Shown here one piece after another: positions 43,986 through 53,543 of a stretch of DNA of 64,000 bases. Each line of letters starts with the position of its first letter. The stretch's first letter is position 1. Made by a program: the position numbers and the translations under genes. A model generated the notes under the pieces. That model was not told where the DNA came from. It did not search any database and saw only the letters and a list, made by a program, of their open reading frames with translations. Source of the stretch: JBPBQZ01 sp050955105 (GTDB lineage: Bacteria; Pseudomonadota; Gammaproteobacteria; Burkholderiales; Burkholderiaceae); assembly GCA_050955105.1 (NCBI GenBank), contig JBPBQZ010000056.1:74738-138737 (forward strand), written 5' to 3'.

Positions 43986-46900
43986 CTAAACCTCGCTGCT
44001 CCGCGCCACCACCGCGCGTAACGCACCTTCGATGCTCAGGCTGTCGTAGGGTTTGCGCAGCGCGAAAACATCAGGCATTTGCGGGTCAATGTCGCTGCCG
44101 CTGGCAAACACCACGCCGATGTGTGGCCGCAACTGCCGTGCACGGCGCGCCAATTCTTGGCCCGACATACCCGGTAGCCCCAGGTCGGTAATCAATACAT
44201 CGATCGGCGCCGTGCTCAAGGTACTGATGGCGGCATGTCCGTCCGCCGCCTCCAGCACCGAATGGCCCAATTGCAGAAGCAGCTCGGCGGTGTTGGAACG
44301 AATCAATTCGTCATCCTCCACTAACAGCACCTTCAACGACGGCCCATGTGCGGCTTCGACGTAGTCCACTGCCGCCGTGAAGGGCATCGCTGACGCCCCC
44401 GAGGGGTTCGAGGTATCTGCCGCCGCGCGCTCCGACCCGCGCCCATCACCATCCGCCTGCGCCCCATCGCGCGCGGCCCGCGGCCGCGGCGCCTGCTGGC
44501 CCAGCACCTGCCGCACCTTGCGCGCCAGCGCCTCGCTGGTGTACGGCTTGCTCAGCAACTCGACGCCCGCGTCGAGACGGCCGCCGTGCACGATGGCATT
44601 TTCGGTATAGCCGGAAGTAAACAGCACCGCCAGATGCGGTAGCCGCTCGCGTGCCTTGCGCGCGAGATCGGGACTGCGCAAGGGCCCTGGCATTACCACG
44701 TCGGTGAACAGCATGTCGATCGGAATACCACTGTCGATAATCGTCAGCGCACCTGCTGCGTCGTTGGCCTTGAGCACGCGGTAGCCGAGTCCGCTCAACA
44801 TTTCCACCACAGTCTCGCGCACTTCCTCGTCGTCTTCCGCCACCAGGATGGTTTCCTCGCCACCCACCACCGGCAGCATCTCCACCGGCCCGACCAGGTC
44901 TTCGCGTTCCAGCGTGCGCGGCAAATACAGCTTCACCGTGGTGCCGTAGCCAACCTCGCTATAGATCTTCACGTGGCCTTCCGACTGTTTGACGAAGCCA
45001 TACACCATCGACAAGCCCAAGCCCGTGCCTTTGCCTTCCGGCTTGGTCGAGAAAAACGGCTCGAAGGCTTGCGACAACACCTCGGGACTCATGCCGCTGC
45101 CAGTGTCGGTCACCGCCAGCATCACATATTGCCCCGGCTTCACCTCCACGTGGGTGCGCGCGTAGGCCTCGTCGAGGAAGGCGTTGCCCACCTCGATCGT
45201 CAGCCGGCCCACGCCGTTCATCGCATCGCGCGCATTGATGGCCAAGTTCAGCAGTGCGTTCTCCACCTGTGCCGGATCGACAAAGGTGTTCCACAGGCCG
45301 CCCGACACGATGGTCTCGATTTCGATGGCTTCGCCGAGGCTGCGTCGCAACATGTCTTCCATGCCCACCACGAAGCGGCCGATCTTGACGATCTTCGGTT
45401 CCAGCGCTTGGCGCCGTCCGAAGGCCAGCAGATGGCTGGCTAACTTGGCACCGCGATTCACGCCGGCCAGCGCATTGCTCACCCAGCGTTCGGCGCGCGC
45501 ACTGCCGGCAACGTCTTTCGACAAGAGTTGCAAATTGCCAGAGATCACCTGCAGCAGATTGTTGAAGTCGTGCGCCACACCACCGGTGAGCTTGCCGATG
45601 GTTTCCATTTTCTGCGCCTGCTGCAATGCCACTTCAGTACGCCGCAGCGCCGCGGCGGCTTCGTGGTCGGCGGTCACATCACGACCCACAGCATGGATGA
45701 AGCGATTGTCGGGCACCGCGGTCCACGACAACACGCAGTAGCCGCCGTCCTTGCGCTGGTAGCGATTTTCGAAACGCATGGTGCGTTCGCCCTGGCTCAA
45801 ATCGCCCACCTCGGCCAGCGTCGCCTCGCGATCTTTCGGATGCACGAATTCCATGAACGAGCGGCCCAACAGCTCTGACTCGTCCCATCCCAAAATCTTC
45901 GTCCAGGCCGGGTTCAGCGCCAGAATCGTCGCATTGAAATCGGCCACCATCATGATGTCGGTGGACAAACGCCACATGCGATCGCGGTCGGCGGTACGCT
46001 CGGCGACTTGCTGCTCCAGCGTGGCGTTCAAATGCGCGAGCGCCGCGACCGCGGCTTTCTGATCTTCAATGTCGGTATTGGTGCCGATCCAGCGCACGTT
46101 CTGACCATCGCCGATCGAGACGGCGAAGGCGCGCACCAGGTGCCAGCGGTAGACACCGTCGGCACGGCGGATGCGGAACTCGGTTTCATAGCGGCCGCCG
46201 CCGGCTACCGCGTCGCGCCAGCGTTGCGCCGCGGCATCTACGTCTTGCGGATGCACGAGCCGGGTCCAACCCCCAGCGTCCAGGTCGCCGGGGCGCGCGC
46301 CGCTGTATTCGTAGACGCGATCGTTGAACCAGTCCAGCTCGCCACTGGCCGGCGCCGCCCAGACGTGATTCGGCACGGCTTGCGCCAGTGCACGAAAGCG
46401 CGCCTCGCTTTCGCGCACGGCTGCTTCGGCGACCACGCGGTCGGTCACGTCGGTGCCTTGCACGAAGATAGCAATCACCTCGCCGGCTTCATTTTTTACC
46501 GGCTGATACAGCGCATCGACGTAGCGCTCCTCGGCCTGCGCGCCGGGCGTGCGTTGCAGCAAGATTTCCAAGGCGTTGCCGGAAAACGCCTCGCCACTGT
46601 TATAGACATTGTCGAGCAGCTCGAAAAAGCCCTGTCCCGAAATTTCCGGCAGCGCCTCGCGCACCGGCCGACCCAGCAATGGGCGATTACCGACCAGCGT
46701 GGCATAGGCCGGATTGGTCAACTCGAAAATATGCTCAGGCCCGGACAACATCGCCATGAACCCCGGCGCCTGCTCGAACATGTGGCGCAGCCGTTCGCGC
46801 TCGCCGCTCAGCCAGCGTTCGGCACGCACTTTGGCGGTGGTTTCAACCACGATGGCGATCACGCCGACCGGCTTGCCGTGCTCGTCGACGATCGGCGAAT

Positions 46901-47315
46901 AGTCGAGGTCCATCCACACTGGCTCGGGGACGCCGCTGCGCAAAAGCGTAAGCTCCTGATCACGATAGGCCAGCGTGCCCCCCGCTAGTCCGACCCTCAT
47001 GACGTTGTCGTTGAAATCGGAAATCTCGTCCCAGCCTTCGCGCACCCGCGAACCAAGCAATTGCGGATGCCGCGCCCCGGCGAAAACCGAATAGGCGTCG
47101 TTGTAGATCATGATGCCGGCCTCACCCCACATGGTGACGATCGGCACTGGCGAGCGCAGCAACAAGGCCACCGTACTACGCATGCCGACTGGCCAGGAAT
47201 CGATCGGACCCAGCGGCGTGGACGCCCAGTCGAACGCCACGATGATGCGCGCCAATTCGCCGCCGCCTGACAGGAACGCGTACTCAGGGCGCCCGAGCGC
47301 TTCATTGCTTTGCAT
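43986..47315 (-). CDS. hybrid sensor histidine kinase with PAS/PAC domains and two receiver domains
   Basis: 1109 residues from the ATG at 47315 (MQSNEALG); a GTG at 47393 gives 26 more residues without a ribosome binding site. No membrane helices, so a soluble sensor. About four PAS/PAC units fill the first 550 residues (PEHIFELTNPAYATLVGNRP, WIGTNTDIEDQKAA, PAWTKILGWDESEL). The histidine kinase core has the phosphoacceptor His in GKLTGGVAHDFNNLL (about 580), N box NALLNLAINARDAMNG and Gly-rich GKGTGLGLSMVYGFVKQ. Two receiver domains follow, with phosphorylatable Asp in LFTDVVMPG (about 869) and LITDLGLPG (about 1042). No partner response regulator or DNA-binding output is nearby, so output must go through another protein. 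Confidence 0.88.
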   Translation of the reverse strand: MQSNEALGRPEYAFLSGGGELARIIVAFDWASTPLGPIDSWPVGMRSTVALLLRSPVPIVTMWGEAGIMIYNDAYSVFAGARHPQLLGSRVREGWDEISDFNDNVMRVGLAGGTLAYRDQELTLLRSGVPEPVWMDLDYSPIVDEHGKPVGVIAIVVETTAKVRAERWLSGERERLRHMFEQAPGFMAMLSGPEHIFELTNPAYATLVGNRPLLGRPVREALPEISGQGFFELLDNVYNSGEAFSGNALEILLQRTPGAQAEERYVDALYQPVKNEAGEVIAIFVQGTDVTDRVVAEAAVRESEARFRALAQAVPNHVWAAPASGELDWFNDRVYEYSGARPGDLDAGGWTRLVHPQDVDAAAQRWRDAVAGGGRYETEFRIRRADGVYRWHLVRAFAVSIGDGQNVRWIGTNTDIEDQKAAVAALAHLNATLEQQVAERTADRDRMWRLSTDIMMVADFNATILALNPAWTKILGWDESELLGRSFMEFVHPKDREATLAEVGDLSQGERTMRFENRYQRKDGGYCVLSWTAVPDNRFIHAVGRDVTADHEAAAALRRTEVALQQAQKMETIGKLTGGVAHDFNNLLQVISGNLQLLSKDVAGSARAERWVSNALAGVNRGAKLASHLLAFGRRQALEPKIVKIGRFVVGMEDMLRRSLGEAIEIETIVSGGLWNTFVDPAQVENALLNLAINARDAMNGVGRLTIEVGNAFLDEAYARTHVEVKPGQYVMLAVTDTGSGMSPEVLSQAFEPFFSTKPEGKGTGLGLSMVYGFVKQSEGHVKIYSEVGYGTTVKLYLPRTLEREDLVGPVEMLPVVGGEETILVAEDDEEVRETVVEMLSGLGYRVLKANDAAGALTIIDSGIPIDMLFTDVVMPGPLRSPDLARKARERLPHLAVLFTSGYTENAIVHGGRLDAGVELLSKPYTSEALARKVRQVLGQQAPRPRAARDGAQADGDGRGSERAAADTSNPSGASAMPFTAAVDYVEAAHGPSLKVLLVEDDELIRSNTAELLLQLGHSVLEAADGHAAISTLSTAPIDVLITDLGLPGMSGQELARRARQLRPHIGVVFASGSDIDPQMPDVFALRKPYDSLSIEGALRAVVARSSEV

Positions 47316-47470
47316 GTTTTTAAGATTAATTGGCCGACCTGAGTGGGTCGTGCCGTTGAAGTTCGAATCGGCGCCGCAAGGTTCTGCAGCCACGCTTCGT
47401 GCGCCATGCCGGAGACCGAGCGAATCCTACTCTATCTTAGCCGCCGGTTTTTTTCCTGCTTCCGGTTTGA

Positions 47471-47491
47471 TTCAACCGTTCAATGGTTGAA
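47471..47491. promoter_or_regulatory. inverted repeat upstream of acyl-CoA dehydrogenase
   Basis: TTCAACC (47471-47477) and GGTTGAA (47485-47491) form perfect 7-bp arms around a 7-base centre that is itself partly symmetric. It lies 96 bases before the acyl-CoA dehydrogenase start and about 155 bases before the kinase start. Likely an operator; protein unknown. Confidence 0.55.
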
Positions 47492-47586
47492 CATATGATA
47501 TTTTGTGCCACCGGCTTGAAGAGCTCTGCGAAAGTGACGGCCTCAGGCCGCACTGCAAAGCCACGATTATTTCGGAGGAGACCCAC

Positions 47587-48879
47587 ATGGAAATCGACCG
47601 CAGCCTGCCTGAGGACATTCAAGCCTATTTGAAGCAGCTCGATGCTTTCATCGAAAGCGAGATCAAGCCGCTCGAGCGCGAGCATCCGCAATATTTCGAC
47701 CATCGCCGCGAAAACGCGCGCACCGACTGGGATCACGACGGCCAGCCGCGGCCCGCATGGGAAGAGTTGCTGCACGAGATGCGGCGACGCGCCGACCGCG
47801 CGGGTCATCTGCGCTTCGCCCTGCCGCGCGACATCGGTGGGCAGGACGGCAGCAATCTGGCGATGGCCGCGATCCGTGAATACTTCGCCTCAAAAGGGCT
47901 GGGGCTGCATAACGACTTACAGAATGAAAGCTCGGTAGTCGGTACTTTCCCCAAGGAAAAATTGATACACCGCTATGGCACTGCCGCGCAGAAAGAAGAG
48001 TGGCTGGAGCGCCTGATTACCGGCAAGGCGCGCATGGCGTTCGGCCTGACCGAGCCTGATCATGGTTCGGACGCTACCTGGATGGAAACGCATGCGCGCC
48101 GCGATGGCGACGATTGGATCCTCAACGGCGCCAAGCGCTTCAACACCGGCATGCATAACGCTGCTGCCGACATGATCTTCGCGCGCACTTCGGGCAAGAC
48201 CGGTGACGGCGAAGGCATTACCGCTTTCATCGTGCCGACCAATACGCCGGGGCTGGAAGTGCCGTTCATGTGGTGGACGCTGAACATGCCGACTGATCAT
48301 GCCGAAGTGAAGCTGACCAACGTGCGGGTGCCGCACAGCGCCATCTTCGGCGCCGAAGGCCAGGGCTTGATGTTGGCGCAAACTTTCGTGCACGAGAATC
48401 GCATCCGGCAAGCCGCGTCGAGCCTGGGTGCCGCGCAGTTCTGCGTGGACGAGAGTGTGAAATACGCGCGCCAGCGCAAGAGTTTCGGCAAGGCGCTGGC
48501 AACACACCAGGCGATTCAATGGCCGCTGGTCGAGCTACATACTGAATGTGAGATGGTGCGTGGCCTGGTGCGTAAAACCGCCGCGGCGATCGACGATGCC
48601 AATGATCACCTGGCGCTGTCGCCGCTGGTTTCCATGGCCAACTATCGAGCCAACCGGCTAGTGTGCGAGGCCGCGGACCGTGCGATGCAGGTGCATGGCG
48701 GCATCGGCTATTCGCGGCATACACCGTTCGAACACATCTATCGTCATCACCGGCGCTATCGCATCACCGAGGGCTCGGAAGAAATTCAGATCCGCAATGT
48801 GGCGCGCCACTTGTTCGCCTTCGGTAGTGCAACCGGCAAGGGTCGTGTCACGACCGATGCGAAAGTCGAGAGCAAGTAG
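47587..48879 (+). CDS. acyl-CoA dehydrogenase
   Basis: 430 residues from ATG at 47587, behind GGAGGAG. FAD-dependent; ACAD fold seen in FGLTEPDHGSDATWMETHAR (flavin-binding loop), VHENRIRQAASSLG, and the C-terminal MQVHGGIGYSRHTPFEHIYR HHRR region. The catalytic Glu region reads EGSEEIQIRNVARHLF. Introduces a 2,3 double bond in acyl-CoA; chain specificity not readable. Monocistronic; hairpin at 48891 follows. Confidence 0.9.
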   Translation: MEIDRSLPEDIQAYLKQLDAFIESEIKPLEREHPQYFDHRRENARTDWDHDGQPRPAWEELLHEMRRRADRAGHLRFALPRDIGGQDGSNLAMAAIREYFASKGLGLHNDLQNESSVVGTFPKEKLIHRYGTAAQKEEWLERLITGKARMAFGLTEPDHGSDATWMETHARRDGDDWILNGAKRFNTGMHNAAADMIFARTSGKTGDGEGITAFIVPTNTPGLEVPFMWWTLNMPTDHAEVKLTNVRVPHSAIFGAEGQGLMLAQTFVHENRIRQAASSLGAAQFCVDESVKYARQRKSFGKALATHQAIQWPLVELHTECEMVRGLVRKTAAAIDDANDHLALSPLVSMANYRANRLVCEAADRAMQVHGGIGYSRHTPFEHIYRHHRRYRITEGSEEIQIRNVARHLFAFGSATGKGRVTTDAKVESK

Positions 48880-48890
48880 CGCCATCGAAC

Positions 48891-48916
48891 GCGGCTGCGC
48901 GCCGCAGCGCAGCCGC
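48891..48916. terminator. strong hairpin between convergent genes, possible bidirectional terminator
   Basis: GCGGCTGCGC and GCGCAGCCGC are perfect 10-bp arms with a 6-base loop, 12 bases after the acyl-CoA dehydrogenase stop and 52 before the next. No T-run, so termination may need Rho or another factor. Confidence 0.5.
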
Positions 48917-48967
48917 CGCTCATTTCAAGATACAACGCCGACGGCTATGCGGCGCGCGACCTTCCGT

Positions 48968-49888
48968 CTAGACCTGCAAGCGATATTCGCCTCCGGCTTT
49001 GACCAGCCGGCCGGCGGTCGGGCCACCGAAGTGGGTGCCGATGATTAATGTCGGCGTATCGCCAAATTGCTCGCAGAACGCTTTGCGCGTGGCGCACGAC
49101 TCATGCTTGTTGGTGTCGAACGCCGACGACCAATGCGGACGTGCGATCTGGCAAGGGTGATGCATCATGTCGCCGGTAATCACCGCACGCTCGCCCTGCG
49201 ATTCGATCACCACGCTCACATGCCCCGGTGTGTGGCCAGGCGTGGGAAGCAAGCGGATGCCTTCGGCAATCTGCGCATCGGTTTCCACCAGCGTGACCAA
49301 GCCTGCATCGACCACCGGCTTGACCGAATCGAGATACGTGGCGGTCGAATCCATCATGTCGTGCGCGAACTCAGACGACACATAGTCAGCGTTCGGGTCC
49401 ATCCGCGTCATCTCGCGAGTCCAGTGCGCGAGCTCGTGGCGGCCCATGTAGTACTTGGCGTTCGGGAAGGTCGGCACCCAGCGGTCGTCGACCCACATCG
49501 TGTTCCAGCCTACATGATCGACATGCAGATGCGTACAGATCACGCCGTCGACACTCTCGCGCGGCCATCCCGCTCGCGTTAGGTCTGACAGAAAAGTCGT
49601 CGAATTCATGTTCCAGGTAGGTATCACGCGAACTTTATCGTTGCCGATGCAGGTGTCGACGATCAGCTTCATTGACGGCGTCTGCACCAGCAGCGCGTGC
49701 ACGCTCATTTTCAGTTCGCCTGCCTGAGTCGCGAAATGTGGCACCAGCCAGGGGATTTCCCTGACCGCTTCGGGCAACGCATCGGGCAGACCGGATTGCG
49801 CACCACCGCTGACGCGCGTGGATTCGCGCTCGATCAGCTTGGTGATGGTGATATCGCCGATGCGCCAGGTAAGGTTCGTCGAGTCCAT
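48968..49888 (-). CDS. metallo-beta-lactamase-fold hydrolase
   Basis: 306 residues from ATG at 49888 behind GGAGGAG. Zn-binding motif THLHVDHVGW (HxHxDH), later ligands in TPGHTPGHVSV and ITGDMMHHP, and IIGTHFGGP. Related to AHL-lactonase-like and other MBL hydrolases; substrates not inferable. Divergent from the sugar isomerase-like gene. Confidence 0.9.
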   Translation of the reverse strand: MDSTNLTWRIGDITITKLIERESTRVSGGAQSGLPDALPEAVREIPWLVPHFATQAGELKMSVHALLVQTPSMKLIVDTCIGNDKVRVIPTWNMNSTTFLSDLTRAGWPRESVDGVICTHLHVDHVGWNTMWVDDRWVPTFPNAKYYMGRHELAHWTREMTRMDPNADYVSSEFAHDMMDSTATYLDSVKPVVDAGLVTLVETDAQIAEGIRLLPTPGHTPGHVSVVIESQGERAVITGDMMHHPCQIARPHWSSAFDTNKHESCATRKAFCEQFGDTPTLIIGTHFGGPTAGRLVKAGGEYRLQV

Positions 49889-50055
49889 GTCTCCTCCTTG
49901 TTTTTGCCGATGTCGCGCGGCGCAACACCGATCTTTGCTGGTGGCAGACAAGCAGTGTTGATGTGGCGCGCGTCGCCGTCAATGGCATTTCCGAGATAGA
50001 CAATTGGCGCTTCGAGCCGCGCGCGATGCTGCGACGCAGCGCAAAAAACCCGCAA

Positions 50056-50080
50056 CGCAGCGCCGCCGAGGCGGCCTGCG
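50056..50080 (-). other. GC-rich hairpin in divergent spacer
   Basis: CGCAG-C-GCCGCC-GA-GGCGGC-CTGCG forms a long stem. On the minus strand it is followed by GTTGCGGG and TTTTTT, which looks terminator-like, but no minus-strand gene ends here. It may be a leader structure for the hydrolase gene. Confidence 0.35.
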
Positions 50081-50131
50081 TGCTCTATCATCGACGCACC
50101 TGAGGACATGACGTCCAATTCGGAGTGACCG

Positions 50132-50974
50132 ATGAATGGGTTTGCAAACCAGCCGCCATTGACGCTCGGTTTCCTGACGATCGCCGATGCGTCACCACCA
50201 CAGACCATCGCTGCGGCCAAGGCGGGCGGCTTCCAGGGCGTGAGCCTCAGGGTCACCGGACGACGCGTCGGCGATCCGTGGTTCGACGTGCTCGGCAATC
50301 CAGACACGCTGACAGCCATGCAGCAAACGCTGCGCACGCTCGGCATGCGCCTGTCGAATCTGTCGGCCTACTACCTCGACGGCAATACGCGCGCGCAAGA
50401 CTATCAGCCTGTTTTCGAGATAGCGCAGCAGCTCGGCGCACCGCTGATGGTGCAGGGATGTTTCGATCCCGACAGGGCGCGGCTGGTCGACACGCTGCGG
50501 CAACAATGCCAGCTGGCGAACCGCTATGGCATTCGTATCGGCATCGAGTTCATGCCGGCCAGCCCATTGAAAACGCTCGACCAGGCATTGTCGGTAGTGC
50601 GCGAAGTCGCCGCGCCGAACCTGGGGCTGGTCATCGACGCCTTGCATCTCGCACGCTCAGGCGGCAGCCCGAGCGCCATCTCAGCGCTCGATCCGGCCAG
50701 CATCTACCTGGTGCAAATTTGCGACGCGCCGGCACGCAAACCCGACGATGTCGATTTGATGACGGAAGCCTTGCAAGGACGTTTCTATCCTGGCGAAGGC
50801 GAGTTGCCGTTGGCCGCGCTGATGGCCGCGATACCGCCGGACGTCGAAATCGAATGCGAGGTGCCGAAGCTGGCCGATCGTCATCTCGATTTTGCCGAAC
50901 GCACCACGCGCGCCTATCAGGCAACCCGCAAGTTCCTGCAAACATTGCCGGCAACGGCATCATCCCCTCGATAG
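50132..50974 (+). CDS. sugar phosphate isomerase/epimerase family protein (TIM barrel)
   Basis: 280 residues. Xylose-isomerase-like TIM barrel: LTLGFLTIADASPPQTIAA at the N-terminus, metal-ligand Glu in IRIGIEFMPASPLKTL, second ligand region LGLVIDALHLARSG, and EIECEVPKLADRHL. Family members act on sugar phosphates, inosose or keto acids; the reaction is not predictable. Operon with the next gene, 7 bases apart. Confidence 0.82.
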   Translation: MNGFANQPPLTLGFLTIADASPPQTIAAAKAGGFQGVSLRVTGRRVGDPWFDVLGNPDTLTAMQQTLRTLGMRLSNLSAYYLDGNTRAQDYQPVFEIAQQLGAPLMVQGCFDPDRARLVDTLRQQCQLANRYGIRIGIEFMPASPLKTLDQALSVVREVAAPNLGLVIDALHLARSGGSPSAISALDPASIYLVQICDAPARKPDDVDLMTEALQGRFYPGEGELPLAALMAAIPPDVEIECEVPKLADRHLDFAERTTRAYQATRKFLQTLPATASSPR

Positions 50975-50981
50975 CACGGAC

Positions 50982-51701
50982 ATGGCACTTCTCGGCAACG
51001 CCTTCATGGCCATCTGGAACGATCTGCTCGACCGCGACCAAGCGGAATACGAAGCCTGGATTACCGGTGAGCACATGCACGAACGCATCAGCGCACCGGG
51101 CTTCCTGCGCGGGCGCCGCTATATTTCCACTGAAGCGGGTGTGCAGCGATATCTCAATATGTACGAAGCCGCCGAGGTCGAGGATTTTTCCAGCGCCGCC
51201 TATCTGCGGATGCTCGACAACCCCTCGCCCTGGACCTTGAAGATGATGCCCGGCCTGGTGCGATTTTCACGCGCCAAGCTGAAGATCCTGCGGTCGGTCG
51301 GCCATGGCATTGGCGGCGCGGCCACGACCTTTCGCTTCAGCTTCGCAGGCGACGATGTGCAAACGCAAGCGGCCGGCGTCGCACTGGATCGGGAACTGGC
51401 CGCGTTAAGCGGTGTGGGCGGCGACGCCCGGCATGCCTTGGGCGAGCATGCGACGGGGGGCTTGCTCGGCTATCACCTGGGCGCGGTCGAGCGCCAGCAA
51501 ACCGAACACGCCACCACCGAGAAGAAGCTGCGCAACAGTAGCGAGAGTGAACTCGATTTCACCCATGTCCTGCTGGTTGAAGCGCCGAGCGACGACACGC
51601 TGCAACAGTTGCGGCCACGTATCGAAGCCGCGTTGAAGACGTCGTTCGACGGCGCATCGGCAGTCGTCGCGGGCAATTACCGGCTGAGCTATTTGATATA
51701 G
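50982..51701 (+). CDS. hypothetical protein, DUF4286-like two-domain ferredoxin-fold
   Basis: 239 residues from ATG at 50982. The pattern WNDLLDRDQAEYEAWITGEH, then ISAPGFLRGRRYISTEAG suggests a dimeric alpha/beta-barrel domain, and a second similar half ends with FDGASAVVAGNYRLSYLI. I recognise the fold only by pattern and would not assign a function. Co-transcribed with the TIM-barrel gene, which suggests a small-molecule enzyme or accessory role. Confidence 0.7.
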   Translation: MALLGNAFMAIWNDLLDRDQAEYEAWITGEHMHERISAPGFLRGRRYISTEAGVQRYLNMYEAAEVEDFSSAAYLRMLDNPSPWTLKMMPGLVRFSRAKLKILRSVGHGIGGAATTFRFSFAGDDVQTQAAGVALDRELAALSGVGGDARHALGEHATGGLLGYHLGAVERQQTEHATTEKKLRNSSESELDFTHVLLVEAPSDDTLQQLRPRIEAALKTSFDGASAVVAGNYRLSYLI

Positions 51702-51727
51702 CCGCGGCAGAGTGTGCGTGAACTCGG

Positions 51728-51760
51728 TAAATAATAAGCGCGCGCGACCGGGCGCGCGTT
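51728..51760 (-). terminator. minus-strand intrinsic terminator for the cNMP-reductase fusion
   Basis: A nine-pair stem (51737-51745 with 51752-51760, one G-T pair) with loop GACCGG; on the minus strand it is followed by TTATTATTT. It overlaps the stop codon of the gene ending at 51759. Confidence 0.5.
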
Positions 51761-53543
51761 ACACCACCGCTCGCACCTTTTGCGACAGAAAGTCGTGAAT
51801 CTGTGCCACGACCGCCGCGCCCTCACCGACCGCGGCCGCCACGCGCTTGGTCGATCCCGAACGGACATCGCCAATCGCGAACACGCCTGGCACACTGGTC
51901 TGCAAGGGATAGGCCGGCGGCGTCTCCGGCGGCGCGGCCTGGATGCCGGTGGGCACGAAGCCCTTGCTGTCGATGCTCACCTCGCAACTGCGCAACCAAT
52001 GCGTGTTGGGATCGGCACCGATGAATAGAAACAAATGCCGCAGGTTCATCGAGCCTTCATGCGCGCCGGCCGCGCTACCGTCAGCGCTCTCCGTCCGGTA
52101 TTGCACGCCAGCCAAGCCACCGCTGTCGCCCGTGAGCGCCGTAATGCGCGAACGCGGATGCAACACCACGTTCGGCAAAGAAGCCAGCCGGTCGATCAAA
52201 TAACGAGACATGCTCGCTTCGAGGCTCTCGGCGCGAATCAGCACGTGCACGCGTACTGCGTGCGAAGCCAGGAACACCGCGGCCTGGCCTGCCGAGTTGC
52301 CGCCACCGACCAGCATCACCTCGTCGCCCTTGCACAGCTTGGCTTCGACCGGCGACGCCCAGTAGTAGACGCCGCGCCCCTCGTAGCGCTCGAGATGATC
52401 AATCGCCGGGCGCCGATAAATCGCACCGCTGGCCACCACCACGGAGCGCGTCGGCACGCGGCGGCCGTCCATCAATTCCAGCGCCATCGGCTCGTCACCA
52501 CAATGCAGCGCTTTCACCTCCAGCGGAATGGCCACGTGCGCACCGAACTTCTGCGCCTGCACGAAAGCACGGCCGGCCAGCGCCTGTCCCGAAATTCCGG
52601 TCGGAAAGCCCAGGTAGTTTTCGATACGCGCGCTGGCGCCGGCCTGCCCGCCTGGCGCGCGACAATCGAACACCGCCATCGACAGACCTTCCGACGCGCC
52701 ATACACCGCCGTTGCCAGGCCAGCCGGACCGGCGCCCACCACCACCACGTCGTAGGTATGCTGCGGATCGAACTCGGGCAGCAGGCCCAGATGCGTCGCC
52801 AATTGACCATCGTCCGGCGCGCGCAAGACGCTGCCATCCGGACAGATCACCAGCGGAAAATCCGTTTCCACCGCGGCAATGCGCTCGAGCAGCGCCACCA
52901 CCTCAGCATCGCTTGTCGCATCGATGACCGTATGCGGATAGGCGTTGCGTCGCAAAAAACTCTGCAACGCGTGCAGTTTGCTTTCCGAACCGCAGCCAAC
53001 CAGTACCAGCCCGGTGCCCTGCTCGATCAGCCCGACGCGTCTCAAAATCAACGCGCGCATGATGCGCTCGCCCAGGTCTGCCTCGGCCACCAGCAAGGCC
53101 CGCAACTGATCGGGTGGAATCAGCAGTACTTCCACCGGCTCCAGCGCGCGGCCATCCACCAGCGCCGGTTTGCCGGATAGTTGTCCCACTTCGGCCAGGA
53201 AATCGCCAGGACGCTGCTCGACCACCACATGCGAATGTCCGAGCCCGTCGCGGCTCAACACCTGTGTGCGGCCCTTCAACAATACGAACATGCCGGCACC
53301 GATCTGACCGGTTTCGAACAACAGGCTGCCTGTCTCGTAATGCTCGATAGTGCCGAAGCGCCGCATCCGGTCGATCTCGGCGGGCGTCAAGGTCGGAAAC
53401 ATCTGATGCCGCCGCGAGCGCAGCGGCGAGAACGGCGCATCGGCTTCGACCACGGGCTCGCTTATCGGCTCGTTGAGCGGCGTGCTCGCGTCGTCGATGG
53501 TCGTCACGGCGGCATGCTCGCCAATCGCGACAGGGCTATTCAT
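51759..53543 (-). CDS. cyclic-nucleotide-binding domain fused to thioredoxin-reductase-like protein
   Basis: 594 residues from ATG at 53543 (600 from an upstream in-frame ATG). Residues about 60-180 are a CRP/cNMP-binding domain (FETGQIGAGMFVLLKG; PGDFLAEVGQLSGKPALVDG). A middle thioredoxin-like region follows (LVLVGCGSESKLHALQSFLR). From about 275 is a TrxB-like FAD/NADPH domain (VVVVGAGPAGLATAVYGASE; MLVGGGNSAGQAAVFLA; VFAIGDVRSGSTKRVA). The redox CxxC of TrxB is missing: the segment reads GVYYWASPVEAKLCKGDE, so it cannot reduce thioredoxin in the usual way. Overlaps the DedA-rhodanese gene by 8 bases. Function probably NAD(P)H-linked, cNMP-modulated; unproven. Confidence 0.9.
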   Translation of the reverse strand: MNSPVAIGEHAAVTTIDDASTPLNEPISEPVVEADAPFSPLRSRRHQMFPTLTPAEIDRMRRFGTIEHYETGSLLFETGQIGAGMFVLLKGRTQVLSRDGLGHSHVVVEQRPGDFLAEVGQLSGKPALVDGRALEPVEVLLIPPDQLRALLVAEADLGERIMRALILRRVGLIEQGTGLVLVGCGSESKLHALQSFLRRNAYPHTVIDATSDAEVVALLERIAAVETDFPLVICPDGSVLRAPDDGQLATHLGLLPEFDPQHTYDVVVVGAGPAGLATAVYGASEGLSMAVFDCRAPGGQAGASARIENYLGFPTGISGQALAGRAFVQAQKFGAHVAIPLEVKALHCGDEPMALELMDGRRVPTRSVVVASGAIYRRPAIDHLERYEGRGVYYWASPVEAKLCKGDEVMLVGGGNSAGQAAVFLASHAVRVHVLIRAESLEASMSRYLIDRLASLPNVVLHPRSRITALTGDSGGLAGVQYRTESADGSAAGAHEGSMNLRHLFLFIGADPNTHWLRSCEVSIDSKGFVPTGIQAAPPETPPAYPLQTSVPGVFAIGDVRSGSTKRVAAAVGEGAAVVAQIHDFLSQKVRAVV

